From the NCBI RefSeq assembly GCF_019430905.1, contig NZ_JAHYCA010000003.1:434001-498000 (forward strand): a stretch of 64,000 nucleotides of DNA. Direction: 5' to 3'. The notes below the pieces were generated by a model, which was not told the origin of the DNA, did no database searches, and saw nothing but the letters and a program-made list of their open reading frames with translations. The position numbers and the translations under genes are program-made. This DNA comes from Billgrantia antri (GTDB taxonomy: Bacteria; Pseudomonadota; Gammaproteobacteria; Pseudomonadales; Halomonadaceae). Shown here piece after piece: positions 41,598-50,170 of this stretch; positions within the stretch are counted from its first letter, which is position 1, and each line of letters begins with the position of its first letter.

Positions 41598-42522
41598 CGA
41601 CAACCGCCTGCACATGAGCCGCATCATCGCGGCCTATGCCATCGCCACGCTCCTGCTGGGCGGCTATGCAATCTGGCGCTATCTGATGGGCGACTACAAT
41701 CGCATCCTGCTGCCGGCGTCTCTCGCCCTGGTCATGCTGGTGGCTTCCCTCATGTGCATCGCCAGCGCCAGCCAGGCTCGCCTGTCGGCTTACCTGGCAC
41801 TCATCGCCGGCTATCTGATGCTGGCCCTGGAGCTGCCATGGCTGGACGAGGCAGGCATCATGTGGCTAGGCTTTGCCCCCTTGCTCACTGTGCTCTTGCT
41901 GCCCCTCGCCTCTGCCATGCTGCTCAACTTGCTGCTGGCACCGGTCTGGCTGCTGCTCAGCAATACGCAGTTGGATGCGCACCTGACGCTGAGCTATGTC
42001 GCCATGGCGCTGGTGGCGGCGCTGGTTCCTTGGGAACAGCGCCGCCATCAGGCGCTGCTGGACGCCACCAACCCGCGCGATCCTCACTGCAACGCGCTGA
42101 CGCGCGACGCCATGCATGAGCTCTTGGCAAGCGAATACAAGCGCACCCAGTTCCTCGGCCAGCCCTTTGCCGTGCTGGCACTTCACCTGCCTCAGCTGGA
42201 GATGGCCAGCGAGCAATTCGGCAACCGGGCACGCCAGGCTCTGCTCGACGCACTCTGCCTGGCCGTCAACCGCTTCTCGCGGCGCCACGACTTCCTGGGC
42301 CGGCAAAGCGCCTCGACCTTCTGGCTAGTACTTCCCGATACCAGCCAGAGCGGTGTCCAGATGGTGCAGCAGCGCATCGGACAGGCATTGGAAGCCACGG
42401 TCCTGGTGGATACCGGGCCGCTGCAGGTAAAGATTGCCCACTGCCAGCGTCTCCCAGGGGAGAGCTGGCCACGCTTCGAACAGCGCCTTCAGTCATTGAC
42501 CCGCCACCTCAGCAGCCATTGA
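41590..42522 (+). CDS. Membrane protein with degenerate GGDEF-like domain (second of pair)
   Basis: A 310-aa protein with about five to six N-terminal membrane helices (residues 10-150) and a cytosolic C-terminal domain (160-305). TNPRDPHCNALTRDAMHELL corresponds to the D-x-L-T-x-L-x-N-R entry of GGDEF domains, and RRHDFLGRQSASTFWLVLPDTSQ to the active-site hairpin, with RQSAST in place of RyGGDEF (about 235). Helix layout and length are otherwise kept. It is probably a paralogue of the preceding gene. The pair could act as a heteromeric membrane scaffold, nucleotide sensor or regulator of the DedA-PAP2 protein that follows; this is inference. Confidence 0.7.
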   Translation: MDDDNRLHMSRIIAAYAIATLLLGGYAIWRYLMGDYNRILLPASLALVMLVASLMCIASASQARLSAYLALIAGYLMLALELPWLDEAGIMWLGFAPLLTVLLLPLASAMLLNLLLAPVWLLLSNTQLDAHLTLSYVAMALVAALVPWEQRRHQALLDATNPRDPHCNALTRDAMHELLASEYKRTQFLGQPFAVLALHLPQLEMASEQFGNRARQALLDALCLAVNRFSRRHDFLGRQSASTFWLVLPDTSQSGVQMVQQRIGQALEATVLVDTGPLQVKIAHCQRLPGESWPRFEQRLQSLTRHLSSH

Positions 42523-42558
42523 AGGGATTCACTGAAACCCGTCACAAGGAGCCGATGC

Positions 42559-43956
42559 TTGAGCCTGACCGACGCCCTGCTGCAACTCGCCCCATCCCCC
42601 CAACTCTTGCTGTTTGTCGTGGCCGCCATTGCGCTGCTCGAGTCGCTGGCCCTGGTGGGCCTGCTGCTGCCCGGCGTGGTGCTGATCACGGCAGCCGCCT
42701 CGCTGGCCGGGCATCAGGACATGGCCCTGACGTCTCTGCTGCTGGCAGCGTTTTGCGGGGCCGTGCTGGGCGATGGGCTCAGCTTCGTGCTGGGCTATAC
42801 CCAGCGTGAGCGTGTCACCCGTCTATGGCCGTTGTCGCGCCACCCGGAGTGGCTGGCTCGCGGCGCCCGCTTCTTCCAGCGCTATGGCAGCCTGTCGGTC
42901 TTCTTCGGCCGCTTCGTCGGCCCGGTGCGCCCGGTGATACCGCTGATCGCGGGAATGCTGCACATGTCGCCCCGCGCTTTCGTCTGGGCCAACCTGGCAT
43001 CGGCGGCACTCTGGGCGCCGGCCTATGTCCTGCCGGGATACCTGCTGGGCCAGACCTGGCAGCAACTGCTGGACGTCCCCGAAGGACTGGAGGCACTGCT
43101 GATCACACTGGCCATCATCCTGGTGGTGCTGACGCTGGCCTTCTCGTGGCTACGCCATCAGGTGAGCCGCTCCGGTCGCGCCTACCGGGCACTGGCGCTT
43201 GGTGCCCGACGCCACCCCCTGCTGCGCCGGACCTGGCTGAAGGGAAGCTGGCACGGCGAGATCCCACTGGCCAGCTGGTTGCTGCTGATTTTCTCGCTCG
43301 GCGGGCTTTCGGGGCTGACCATTGCCGTCATCCGTCAGCGCGGTCCCTTCCCCATCGACCTTCAGGTATATGCCTTTTTCGACAACCTGATCGTTCCCAT
43401 GCTGCCCGAAGCAGGCCAGTTGCTTGCGCGCGTCGGGGACATTGCCGGCATTCTGGCCTTGGTCCTGCCGTGGGGGGCCTGGCTGCTGGCTCGCCGCCAC
43501 TTCGCCGCCCTGGCCCATGTGGCCGCCGGCCTTGGCGGCATCGCCGTGCTCAACATCCTGGGCAAGGCACTGATCGGCCGGCCACGCCCGGAAACGCCCG
43601 ATTACCTGACCGGCTCGCTGTCCTACCCCAGCGCCCACGCGTCTTCCGCCGTGGTGCTGTATGGACTGGCCGCCGCCTTCGTGGCCCAGGAGCTGCCACC
43701 GCAGCGACGCTTCTGGGCCTACTGGCTAGCCATCGCCCTGACCCTGCCCATGGCGCTGTCGCGCCTGGTCATTGGGGTCCACTGGCTGACCGATCTGATC
43801 GGTGGGGCTCTGCTGGGGCTAGTGGTCTGCGCGCTGGTTCGCCTGGCCTGGCAGCGCCGCCCCTACGCCCCGCTCACGCCCTGCCCCTGGCCCTGGCTGA
43901 CGGCGGCCTCGCTGGTGCTGCTCAGCGCCCGGGTGGCGCTGCTGCCAGCGGTCTGA
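42559..43956 (+). CDS. DedA-PAP2 fusion membrane protein
   Basis: A 465-aa two-domain membrane protein. Residues 1-190 are a DedA/VTT domain with FFQRYGSLSVFFGRFVGPVRPVIPLIAG, typical of polyprenyl-phosphate flippases. Residues 230-445 are a PAP2 phosphatase with KALIGRPRP (about 335), SYPSAHASS (about 356, Ala in place of the usual Gly) and SRLVIGVHWLTD (about 410). The start is a TTG at 42559-42561 with AAGGAG about 9 bp upstream; the nearby ATG is in another frame. The fused activities would dephosphorylate undecaprenyl diphosphate and return the carrier to the cytosolic face. Confidence 0.9.
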   Translation: MSLTDALLQLAPSPQLLLFVVAAIALLESLALVGLLLPGVVLITAAASLAGHQDMALTSLLLAAFCGAVLGDGLSFVLGYTQRERVTRLWPLSRHPEWLARGARFFQRYGSLSVFFGRFVGPVRPVIPLIAGMLHMSPRAFVWANLASAALWAPAYVLPGYLLGQTWQQLLDVPEGLEALLITLAIILVVLTLAFSWLRHQVSRSGRAYRALALGARRHPLLRRTWLKGSWHGEIPLASWLLLIFSLGGLSGLTIAVIRQRGPFPIDLQVYAFFDNLIVPMLPEAGQLLARVGDIAGILALVLPWGAWLLARRHFAALAHVAAGLGGIAVLNILGKALIGRPRPETPDYLTGSLSYPSAHASSAVVLYGLAAAFVAQELPPQRRFWAYWLAIALTLPMALSRLVIGVHWLTDLIGGALLGLVVCALVRLAWQRRPYAPLTPCPWPWLTAASLVLLSARVALLPAV

Positions 43957-43971
43957 CGTGACCGATACGCC

Positions 43972-44595
43972 TCAGCCGAAAGCCAGCCATATCCCCACCC
44001 CCACCATCAGCGTGCCGGCGATGCGATTGAGTAGTCTGACATTGCCGCTCTCGCCCAGCACGCGGCGCAGACCGCGCCCGCCCGCGGCGTACAACAGCAG
44101 GCTCAGGAACTCGATGGTGAGGATAACCCCGATCAACACGACCAGTTGCCCACCCAGCGGACGCGACGCATCGAGGAAAGGCGGCAGCAACGCGACGAAA
44201 AAGGCCCAGCCCTTGGGGTTGGCGACGGCCGTCATGAATCCCTGCAGCGCCAGTTGGCCGCGCGATGCCGGAGGCAACTCGACGCTTTCGAGGGGAATCG
44301 CCATGCGCCCTCGGGAGCGCCACATCATTACACCCAGGTAGCCGAGATAGGCACCGCCGACCCATTTGAACAGCGCGAACAGCTCGGGCTGGCGCAACAT
44401 CAGCGTTGCCACCCCGGCACCGGCAGCGGCCGCCACCAGCCCCACGCCGACGAGTTCGCCTGCCATCATCCACAGCGTGCGCTTCACCCCCTGGGTCATG
44501 CCCAGCACCATCGACAGGGTCATGCACATGCCCGGCGTCAGGGAGACGAACAGAAACGTCGGCACGAAGACCGACAGCAGCGATAGCTTGATCAT
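43972..44595 (-). CDS. LysE/RhtB-type amino-acid exporter
   Basis: A 207-aa membrane protein with six predicted helices. The N-terminal FLFVSLTPGMCMTLSMVLGMTQG is the hallmark of the LysE/RhtB family (TPGP-like motif, here TPGM). The substrate cannot be read from sequence. The ATG at 44593-44595 was selected because the helix pattern begins there; a longer frame has an unlikely hydrophilic extension. It is convergent with the DedA-PAP2 gene, with 15 bp between stops, and 80 bp downstream of ubiX. Confidence 0.88.
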   Translation of the reverse strand: MIKLSLLSVFVPTFLFVSLTPGMCMTLSMVLGMTQGVKRTLWMMAGELVGVGLVAAAAGAGVATLMLRQPELFALFKWVGGAYLGYLGVMMWRSRGRMAIPLESVELPPASRGQLALQGFMTAVANPKGWAFFVALLPPFLDASRPLGGQLVVLIGVILTIEFLSLLLYAAGGRGLRRVLGESGNVRLLNRIAGTLMVGVGIWLAFG

Positions 44596-44675
44596 GAGGA
44601 AGGTTCTCTGGTCTCGTCCTTGCACACAGACTGTCAGGATTCGATGACGCTCAGGCAACGTCAGTTCCGGTGCTC

Positions 44676-45335
44676 TCACTCTCCCCAACGCGGTACCAAG
44701 CGATGCTCGATGCCGAGCTGGTTGAGGATCCGGGCCACGATGAAGTCGACGAGATCCTCCACCTTCCGGGGCTTGTGATAGAAACCGGGCGCCGCCGGCA
44801 GGATGATCGCTCCCATGCGGGTCAGGTTCAGCATGTGCTCGAGGTGAATCGCCGACAGCGGCGTCTCCCGCGGCACCAGGATCAGTCGGCGGCGCTCCTT
44901 GAGCGCCACATCGGCTGCACGTTCGATCAGGTTGTTGCTGGCACCTGTCGCCACCGCCGATAGCGTGCCGGTGCTGCAGGGGCAGATCACCATGGCGGAG
45001 GGCGCCCCCGAACCGGAGGCTACCGGCGCCATCCAGTCCTCACGTGCGAAGCAGCGAATCTGGCCTGACGCCGCGCCGCTGCGCTCGCTGAGCGCCCGCA
45101 CCAGCCGCTCGGGTCGAGCCGGCAGGCTGGCTTCGGTTTCGGTCTCGATCACCAGATGGGCCGCCTTGGAAATCATCACCCAAACCTCGTGGCCGGCCAC
45201 CACCAGTGCCTCGACCAGACGCAGCCCATACTGGGCACCGGAGGCACCCGTGATCGCCACGGTGACAGGCGGGAGAAAGGTCGCCTTGTCCGCCGGCCCG
45301 AAGCTGGCCTGGTCCTTCGCACCTGCCTCAGCCAT
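44676..45335 (-). CDS. ubiX: Flavin prenyltransferase UbiX
   Basis: A 219-aa enzyme that attaches a dimethylallyl unit to FMN, making the cofactor for UbiD in ubiquinone synthesis. VAITGASGAQYGLRL, MVICPCSTGTLSAVATGASNNLIERAADVALKE and LVPRETPLSAIHLEHM are family signatures. An N-terminal extension of about 20 residues precedes the usual start. It overlaps the end of mpl by eight bases, the mpl-ubiX order seen in other gammaproteobacteria. ubiD is not in the window. Confidence 0.95.
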   Translation of the reverse strand: MAEAGAKDQASFGPADKATFLPPVTVAITGASGAQYGLRLVEALVVAGHEVWVMISKAAHLVIETETEASLPARPERLVRALSERSGAASGQIRCFAREDWMAPVASGSGAPSAMVICPCSTGTLSAVATGASNNLIERAADVALKERRRLILVPRETPLSAIHLEHMLNLTRMGAIILPAAPGFYHKPRKVEDLVDFIVARILNQLGIEHRLVPRWGE

Positions 45336-46707
45336 GCGCCACCTCGAGTGCCGCGAGCAGCTTCTCGTGGATGCCGCCGAAGCCGCCGTTGGACATCACG
45401 ACGATGCGGTCGAGCGGGCGCGCCTCGGCCACCAGGGCCGTCACCAGCGCGTCGATGTCCTCCTCGAGCCGCGCCGGCACCGGACTCGCCTCGACTACCG
45501 GAGCCAGCGACCAATCGAGGCCCGGCGGCTGGTACCAGAACGCCAGGTCGGCGGCGGCGACACTCGCCGTCAGGCGATCACGCATGGTGCCCAGTCGCAT
45601 GGTGTTGGAGCGTGGCTCGATCACCGCCAGCAGGCGCCCGCGCGGTGTGGCGGCACGCAACCCCTCGAGGGTGGCGGCGAAAGCCGTGGGATGATGGGCG
45701 AAATCGTCGATGACCTGGATACCGGCCACCTCCCCGCGCACCTCCTGGCGTCGCCGCGGTGTCTCGAAGCGTGACAGTGCCGCACAGCCCCGCGCCAGGT
45801 CGACGCCGAAGACATGGGCCGCCCCCAGAGCGGCCAGGGCATTGAGAGCATTGTGGGTGCCCGTCAGCGTCCAGTCGACCACCGCATCTTCATTGGCTTC
45901 CCCCTGCTGGTGCACCACGCGGAAGCGTGAAGCATCGTCGCGCTCGAGGACCAGCCGCCAGGGGCTCTCGGCATCGATGCCGAAGCGCTCCACCGGCGTC
46001 CAGCAGCCCATGTCCAGCACGCGGTCGAGTGCCGGCTCGCCATCGGCCACCAGCAGTCGGCCGCGACCCGGCACGGTACGTACGAGATGGTGAAACTGGC
46101 GTTCGATGGCCGCCAGGTCGGGAAAGATATCGGCGTGGTCGAACTCGAGATTGCCGAGAATCGCGACCTCGGGGCGGTAGTGAACGAACTTCGAACGCTT
46201 GTCGAAAAAGGCGGTGTCGTATTCGTCTGCCTCGACCACGAAGGGGCCCCCCGCAGCGCCGAGTCGTGCCGATACGCCGAAATTGCGCGGCACGCCGCCG
46301 ATCAGAAAACCCGGCTCGAGCCCGGCCGACTCCAGCAGCCAGGCGGCCAGGCTCGCCGTGGTGGTCTTGCCATGAGTGCCGGCCACCGCGATGACCCGGC
46401 GCCCGGGCAGCACGTGCTCGGCCAGCCACTGCGGCCCGGAGGTATAGGGCAGGCCAAGGTCGAGCAGCGCCTCGACTTCCGGATTGCCTCTCGTCATGGC
46501 ATTGCCAACCACGACCAGGTCGGGCCGCGGCGACAGGTTGGCGGCGGCGTAGCCTTCATGCAGGCCGATACCGGCCTCCTGGAGCTGGGTACTCATCGGC
46601 GGATAGACGCCGCTGTCCGAGCCGGTAACGGTATGCCCCAGGTCGCGCGCCAGCAGGGCCAGGCTACCCATGAAGGTGCCGCAGATACCGAGAATATGCA
46701 GGTGCAT
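45328..46707 (-). CDS. mpl: Murein tripeptide ligase Mpl
   Basis: A 459-aa ATP-dependent ligase that recycles the tripeptide L-Ala-gamma-D-Glu-mDAP onto UDP-MurNAc. The start MHLHILGICGTFMGSLALLARDLG is standard for Mpl and marks the ATG at 46705-46707. The ATP loop is GTHGKTTTASLAAW (about 110) and the C-terminal substrate part contains VIDDFAHHPTAFAATLEGLR. It fits the window's other peptidoglycan-recycling and remodelling genes. Confidence 0.96.
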   Translation of the reverse strand: MHLHILGICGTFMGSLALLARDLGHTVTGSDSGVYPPMSTQLQEAGIGLHEGYAAANLSPRPDLVVVGNAMTRGNPEVEALLDLGLPYTSGPQWLAEHVLPGRRVIAVAGTHGKTTTASLAAWLLESAGLEPGFLIGGVPRNFGVSARLGAAGGPFVVEADEYDTAFFDKRSKFVHYRPEVAILGNLEFDHADIFPDLAAIERQFHHLVRTVPGRGRLLVADGEPALDRVLDMGCWTPVERFGIDAESPWRLVLERDDASRFRVVHQQGEANEDAVVDWTLTGTHNALNALAALGAAHVFGVDLARGCAALSRFETPRRRQEVRGEVAGIQVIDDFAHHPTAFAATLEGLRAATPRGRLLAVIEPRSNTMRLGTMRDRLTASVAAADLAFWYQPPGLDWSLAPVVEASPVPARLEEDIDALVTALVAEARPLDRIVVMSNGGFGGIHEKLLAALEVAHG

Positions 46708-46849
46708 GACGTCCGACCTTTTCACCAGGTAGCGCAAGCGGACAGCGTCCGCCGGAAAGAATCGGCAGACTAGCACGGCCTGGCAGGGCCCTCCAGCGGC
46801 GTGCAGGTTCGCCGCCTTTCGGCTAAAATGTCACGCCTTGTCGTGAAGC

Positions 46850-48145
46850 ATGAAAATGGACATTTCCCAGGAGCCCATCAGCCCCATGGCCCAGCATAAC
46901 GCCTTCTATGCCCAGTCTGGCGGTGTTACCGCCGTGATCAACGCCAGCGCCTGCGGCGTGATCGAAGCCTGCCGCCAACACGCCGATCACATCGGCAAGG
47001 TCTATGCCGGACACAACGGCATCATCGGTGCTCTGACCGAGGATCTGATCGACGTCAGCCAGGAGTCGGACGAGGCGATCGCCGCCCTGCGTCATACCCC
47101 CGGCGGCGCCTTCGGCTCCTGCCGCTACAAGCTCAAGGACATCGAGAGCCACCGCGCCCAGTACGAGCGCCTGATCGAGGTCTTCAAGGCCCACGACATC
47201 CGCTACTTCTTCTATAACGGCGGTGGAGACAGCGCCGATACCTGCCTCAAGGTATCGCAGCTCTCCGAGAAGATGGGCTACCCGCTGACCGCCATCCACG
47301 TACCCAAGACCGTCGACAACGACCTGCCGATCACCGATAACTCACCGGGCTTCGGCAGCGTGGCCAAGTACATCGCCACCTCTACTCTGGAAGCCTCGCT
47401 GGACATCGCCTCCATGTGCGCCACCTCGACCAAGGTGTTCGTACTCGAGGTGATGGGCCGCCATGCCGGTTGGATCGCCGCGGCCGGGGCGCTAGCGGGG
47501 GAGGGAGAAGGCGAGCCTCCCCACCTTGTGATCTTCCCCGAAGTACCTTTCGAACGCAGCAAGGTGATGGCCCGCGTCGAGGAGTGCGTGCAGAAGTACG
47601 GTTACTGCGTCATCGTAGTCTCCGAGGGGGCGCGCTACGAGGACGGCACCTTCCTCGCCGACTCGGGCAACACCGACGCCTTCGGCCATCGCCAGTTGGG
47701 TGGCGTGGCACCGACGCTTGCCGGCATGGTCAAGCAGGACCTCGGCTACAAGTACCACTGGGCGGTGGCCGACTATCTGCAGCGCGCGGCCCGCCACCTG
47801 GCCTCACGCACGGACGTGGAGCAGGCCTATGCCGTGGGCCAGCAGGCGGTGGAACTGGCCGTGGCCGGCAAGAACGCCATGATGCCGGCCATCAAGCGGG
47901 TCAGCGACACGCCCTACGAATGGCGCATCGAGTCCGCCCCCCTGGCCGAAGTGGCCAACCGCGAGAAATTCATGCCGCGCGAGTACATCCGCGAAGATGG
48001 CTTCGGTATCACCGACGCCTGCCGCAGCTACCTGTCGCCGCTGATCCAGGGCGAAGACTACCCCCCCTACGAGAACGGTCTGCCCAAGGTAGCGAATCTC
48101 AAGCTGGCCAAGGTCGAGCGCAAACTGCCCGAATTCAAGCTCTGA
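46850..48145 (+). CDS. pfp: PPi-type 6-phosphofructokinase
   Basis: A 431-aa phosphofructokinase. The GGGDSADT motif (about 123-130) has an Asp where ATP-dependent enzymes have Gly (GGDGS), and HVPKTVDNDLPITD (about 150) is typical of the PPi-dependent clade, so it probably uses PPi and works reversibly in glycolysis or gluconeogenesis. Later motifs MGRHAGWIA and VSEGARYEDG match. The start could be 46850, 46856 or 46886 (MAQHNAF, with AGGAG 12 bp upstream). It is divergent from mpl and near ppa, which hydrolyses PPi. Confidence 0.9.
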   Translation: MKMDISQEPISPMAQHNAFYAQSGGVTAVINASACGVIEACRQHADHIGKVYAGHNGIIGALTEDLIDVSQESDEAIAALRHTPGGAFGSCRYKLKDIESHRAQYERLIEVFKAHDIRYFFYNGGGDSADTCLKVSQLSEKMGYPLTAIHVPKTVDNDLPITDNSPGFGSVAKYIATSTLEASLDIASMCATSTKVFVLEVMGRHAGWIAAAGALAGEGEGEPPHLVIFPEVPFERSKVMARVEECVQKYGYCVIVVSEGARYEDGTFLADSGNTDAFGHRQLGGVAPTLAGMVKQDLGYKYHWAVADYLQRAARHLASRTDVEQAYAVGQQAVELAVAGKNAMMPAIKRVSDTPYEWRIESAPLAEVANREKFMPREYIREDGFGITDACRSYLSPLIQGEDYPPYENGLPKVANLKLAKVERKLPEFKL

Positions 48146-48164
48146 ACCGCAGGCACCTTGCGAC

Positions 48165-48190
48165 GAAGCCCTCGCCACGGCGGGGGCTTC
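48165..48190 (+). terminator. Terminator after the PPi-PFK gene
   Basis: GAAGCCCTCGCC (48165-48176) pairs with GGCGGGGGCTTC (48179-48190) with one G-T pair, followed by TCCGTTTC. It separates the convergent pfp and kinase-phosphatase genes. Confidence 0.75.
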
Positions 48191-48208
48191 TCCGTTTCAG
48201 CGGTCACC

Positions 48209-49954
48209 TCAGCGCAGCAGCCAGGAGAGCACCAGCAACAGCAGCAGGATACCGGCCACGCCCTGCCAGAAGTTGGCCGGCTCGCGCAGGAAGCGGCGCG
48301 GGTCGCGATGCCTCGAGCTGACTTTTCCGTCCGGGTGACGCAGGGCATAGAGCAGTTCGGTCATGCGCCGGAAACGTAGCGAGCGCTGAGGATCCAACGC
48401 CCGACGCAGAGTGTCGTCGAGCTGCGGCGTGATCTCGGGATTGTACAGCCTGGCACTGCGATAGCTGAGTTGCTCGAGGTCAGTATGGCTTCGCAGCCGA
48501 TCCGGGCTCAGTTCATAGGGCAGTGCGCCGGTCAGCAGCCAATAGATCGTCGAGGCCAGCGAGTACTGGTCGCTGCGCCGCCCGACGCTGTCGTCGAGCG
48601 CATACTCGGGCGCACTGTGCTCCGAGAGGCCGATCTGGCGAGCCAGCTCGCGCGAGCGCCGGTGGCCATCCAGGTCACGCATGTGGCAAGCACTGAAGTC
48701 GGTCAACACCACTTGGCCATGCGCATCGATCAGGATGTTGTCGGGGTGAATGCGCTGGTGAAGCACCTCACGATGATGGAGGGCCTGCACCGCCTTGCCC
48801 AGCTGCTTTGCGATATCGAGGCGCTGGGCCAAACTGGCCTGAGGATGGCGCTGCGCCCACTCGGTCAGCGTCATGCCTTCCACGTAGGCCATCAGGTAGT
48901 AAAGGTAGCGGCGTGGGCGGGAGGACTCCATCACCCGGGCCACGAACGGCGACTTGACCCGCTCGACCACCCACTGCTGCAACAGAAAGTGCTCCAGGTA
49001 GGCATTGCGGTTGGAGAGTTCGGGGCTCGGCGCCTTCATCACCATCTCGCGCTCGGTGCGGCTATCGCGTACCCGGTAGACCCGCGACTGCGCGGTGCGC
49101 GACAGCACCTCCTGGATCTCGAGACCGTCGATGCGCTCACCCGGGGAGAGCTCGGGTGGAATTGGCAGGTCGCCATAGATGCGGCTGGGGTGGTCCTGCT
49201 CCACCTCGGGCAGCTGGTCGATGCGAACCAGTTGGAAGCAGAACTGGTCGGCCCCGTAGCCCCGCTCCTGGGCCCGCTCCCTGGCCGCCTCGGCCAGGCG
49301 CTCACAGGCCGCGTCGAGATCGCTGGCATCCTCGCGAATCAGGCCCACGTAGTCGGTCGGCATCAGGGTGCCGCGCACCGCCTGAGTGGTGAAAAGGAAG
49401 ATATCGCCCTGCTTGAGCGGCAGCTGCATGTAATCGATGTCGATGCTGCCATCCAACCCCAGGGCGCGCGACGGATAGCGATAGCCGCCCAGGTCGGTCA
49501 CGTGATCGCGACTGAGCTGCTCGAACTCGGCACCGCGCAGACGAAAGACGAGGGTATCGCCCATATGGAACAAGTGCGCATCGCGCCCACGGTAGACCAT
49601 GGCGGAAAGGGAGGCGACGTAACTGCCGCCCTCGACGAAGGTGCTCTGGCTATAGCACCAGCCGTTGAGTGCCCGCAACACGCGAGTCGCAGAGGTCTTC
49701 ACGTCCCAATGGTCCGGCGTGGAGAAGTAGTCGGCCAGGAACCCCCTCACGCTGAGGTCGCCGGCCTGCTTGGCGATGGCATTGCGCAGGCTGGTATCGC
49801 TGATTACCGCACAGGCCCCCTTGGCGGCAGCCTGAGCTGCCTGACTGGGGATGCGCACCGACATGGAGCTACGATGGTGCCGCCGATCCGGCGCCACGAA
49901 TGCCTGCCCGACGCTCAACGACAGTCGATTGGATGGCAAGACACGCTCCTTCAT
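48209..49954 (-). CDS. PP2C-kinase fusion protein with altered active sites
   Basis: A 581-aa protein with a PP2C-like phosphatase domain (about 1-245), a Ser/Thr kinase-like domain (about 275-545) and one C-terminal membrane helix (566-581). In the phosphatase half the usual ADGxSS block reads SDTSLR (52-57), HMGDTLVF keeps one Asp, and the later TDGV Asp is Gln191 (TTQAVRG). In the kinase half the VMK lysine (307), Asn406 and Asp419 (TDF) remain, but the catalytic HRD/HQD Asp is Arg401 (LHQRIHPDN). Both activities look compromised. The start at 49952-49954 has a weak ribosome site. It is divergent from ppa. Confidence 0.8.
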   Translation of the reverse strand: MKERVLPSNRLSLSVGQAFVAPDRRHHRSSMSVRIPSQAAQAAAKGACAVISDTSLRNAIAKQAGDLSVRGFLADYFSTPDHWDVKTSATRVLRALNGWCYSQSTFVEGGSYVASLSAMVYRGRDAHLFHMGDTLVFRLRGAEFEQLSRDHVTDLGGYRYPSRALGLDGSIDIDYMQLPLKQGDIFLFTTQAVRGTLMPTDYVGLIREDASDLDAACERLAEAARERAQERGYGADQFCFQLVRIDQLPEVEQDHPSRIYGDLPIPPELSPGERIDGLEIQEVLSRTAQSRVYRVRDSRTEREMVMKAPSPELSNRNAYLEHFLLQQWVVERVKSPFVARVMESSRPRRYLYYLMAYVEGMTLTEWAQRHPQASLAQRLDIAKQLGKAVQALHHREVLHQRIHPDNILIDAHGQVVLTDFSACHMRDLDGHRRSRELARQIGLSEHSAPEYALDDSVGRRSDQYSLASTIYWLLTGALPYELSPDRLRSHTDLEQLSYRSARLYNPEITPQLDDTLRRALDPQRSLRFRRMTELLYALRHPDGKVSSRHRDPRRFLREPANFWQGVAGILLLLLVLSWLLR

Positions 49955-50090
49955 GATATCGCCGCTGATCACCGCTCGCTCCGCATGGCTGGCCGAACCG
50001 CCTGACGACGGCCATCATACACGGTTGCAGCGAATTCAACCTGTCAACCAAAGCCCAAGCCAGCCCTGCCCCTTCGTCACCTATGTCGCA

Positions 50091-50120
50091 TTGGTAATCC
50101 CCGGCCCTGGTCCGTATAAT
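50091..50120 (+). promoter_or_regulatory. Candidate sigma-70 promoter of ppa
   Basis: TTGGTA (50091-50096), an 18-base spacer and a perfect TATAAT (50115-50120) lie about 50 bp upstream of the ppa ATG. Confidence 0.7.
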
Positions 50121-50170
50121 TTGGCGCATTTTGCGGTGTCCTCACTTTTCGCCCAACGAAGGAAGCGACG

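Noticed and set aside
42825..43961. A long frame inside the DedA-PAP2 gene in another phase
   Set aside because: Arg/Pro/Gly-rich composition typical of an out-of-frame reading; the DedA-PAP2 frame carries the family motifs.
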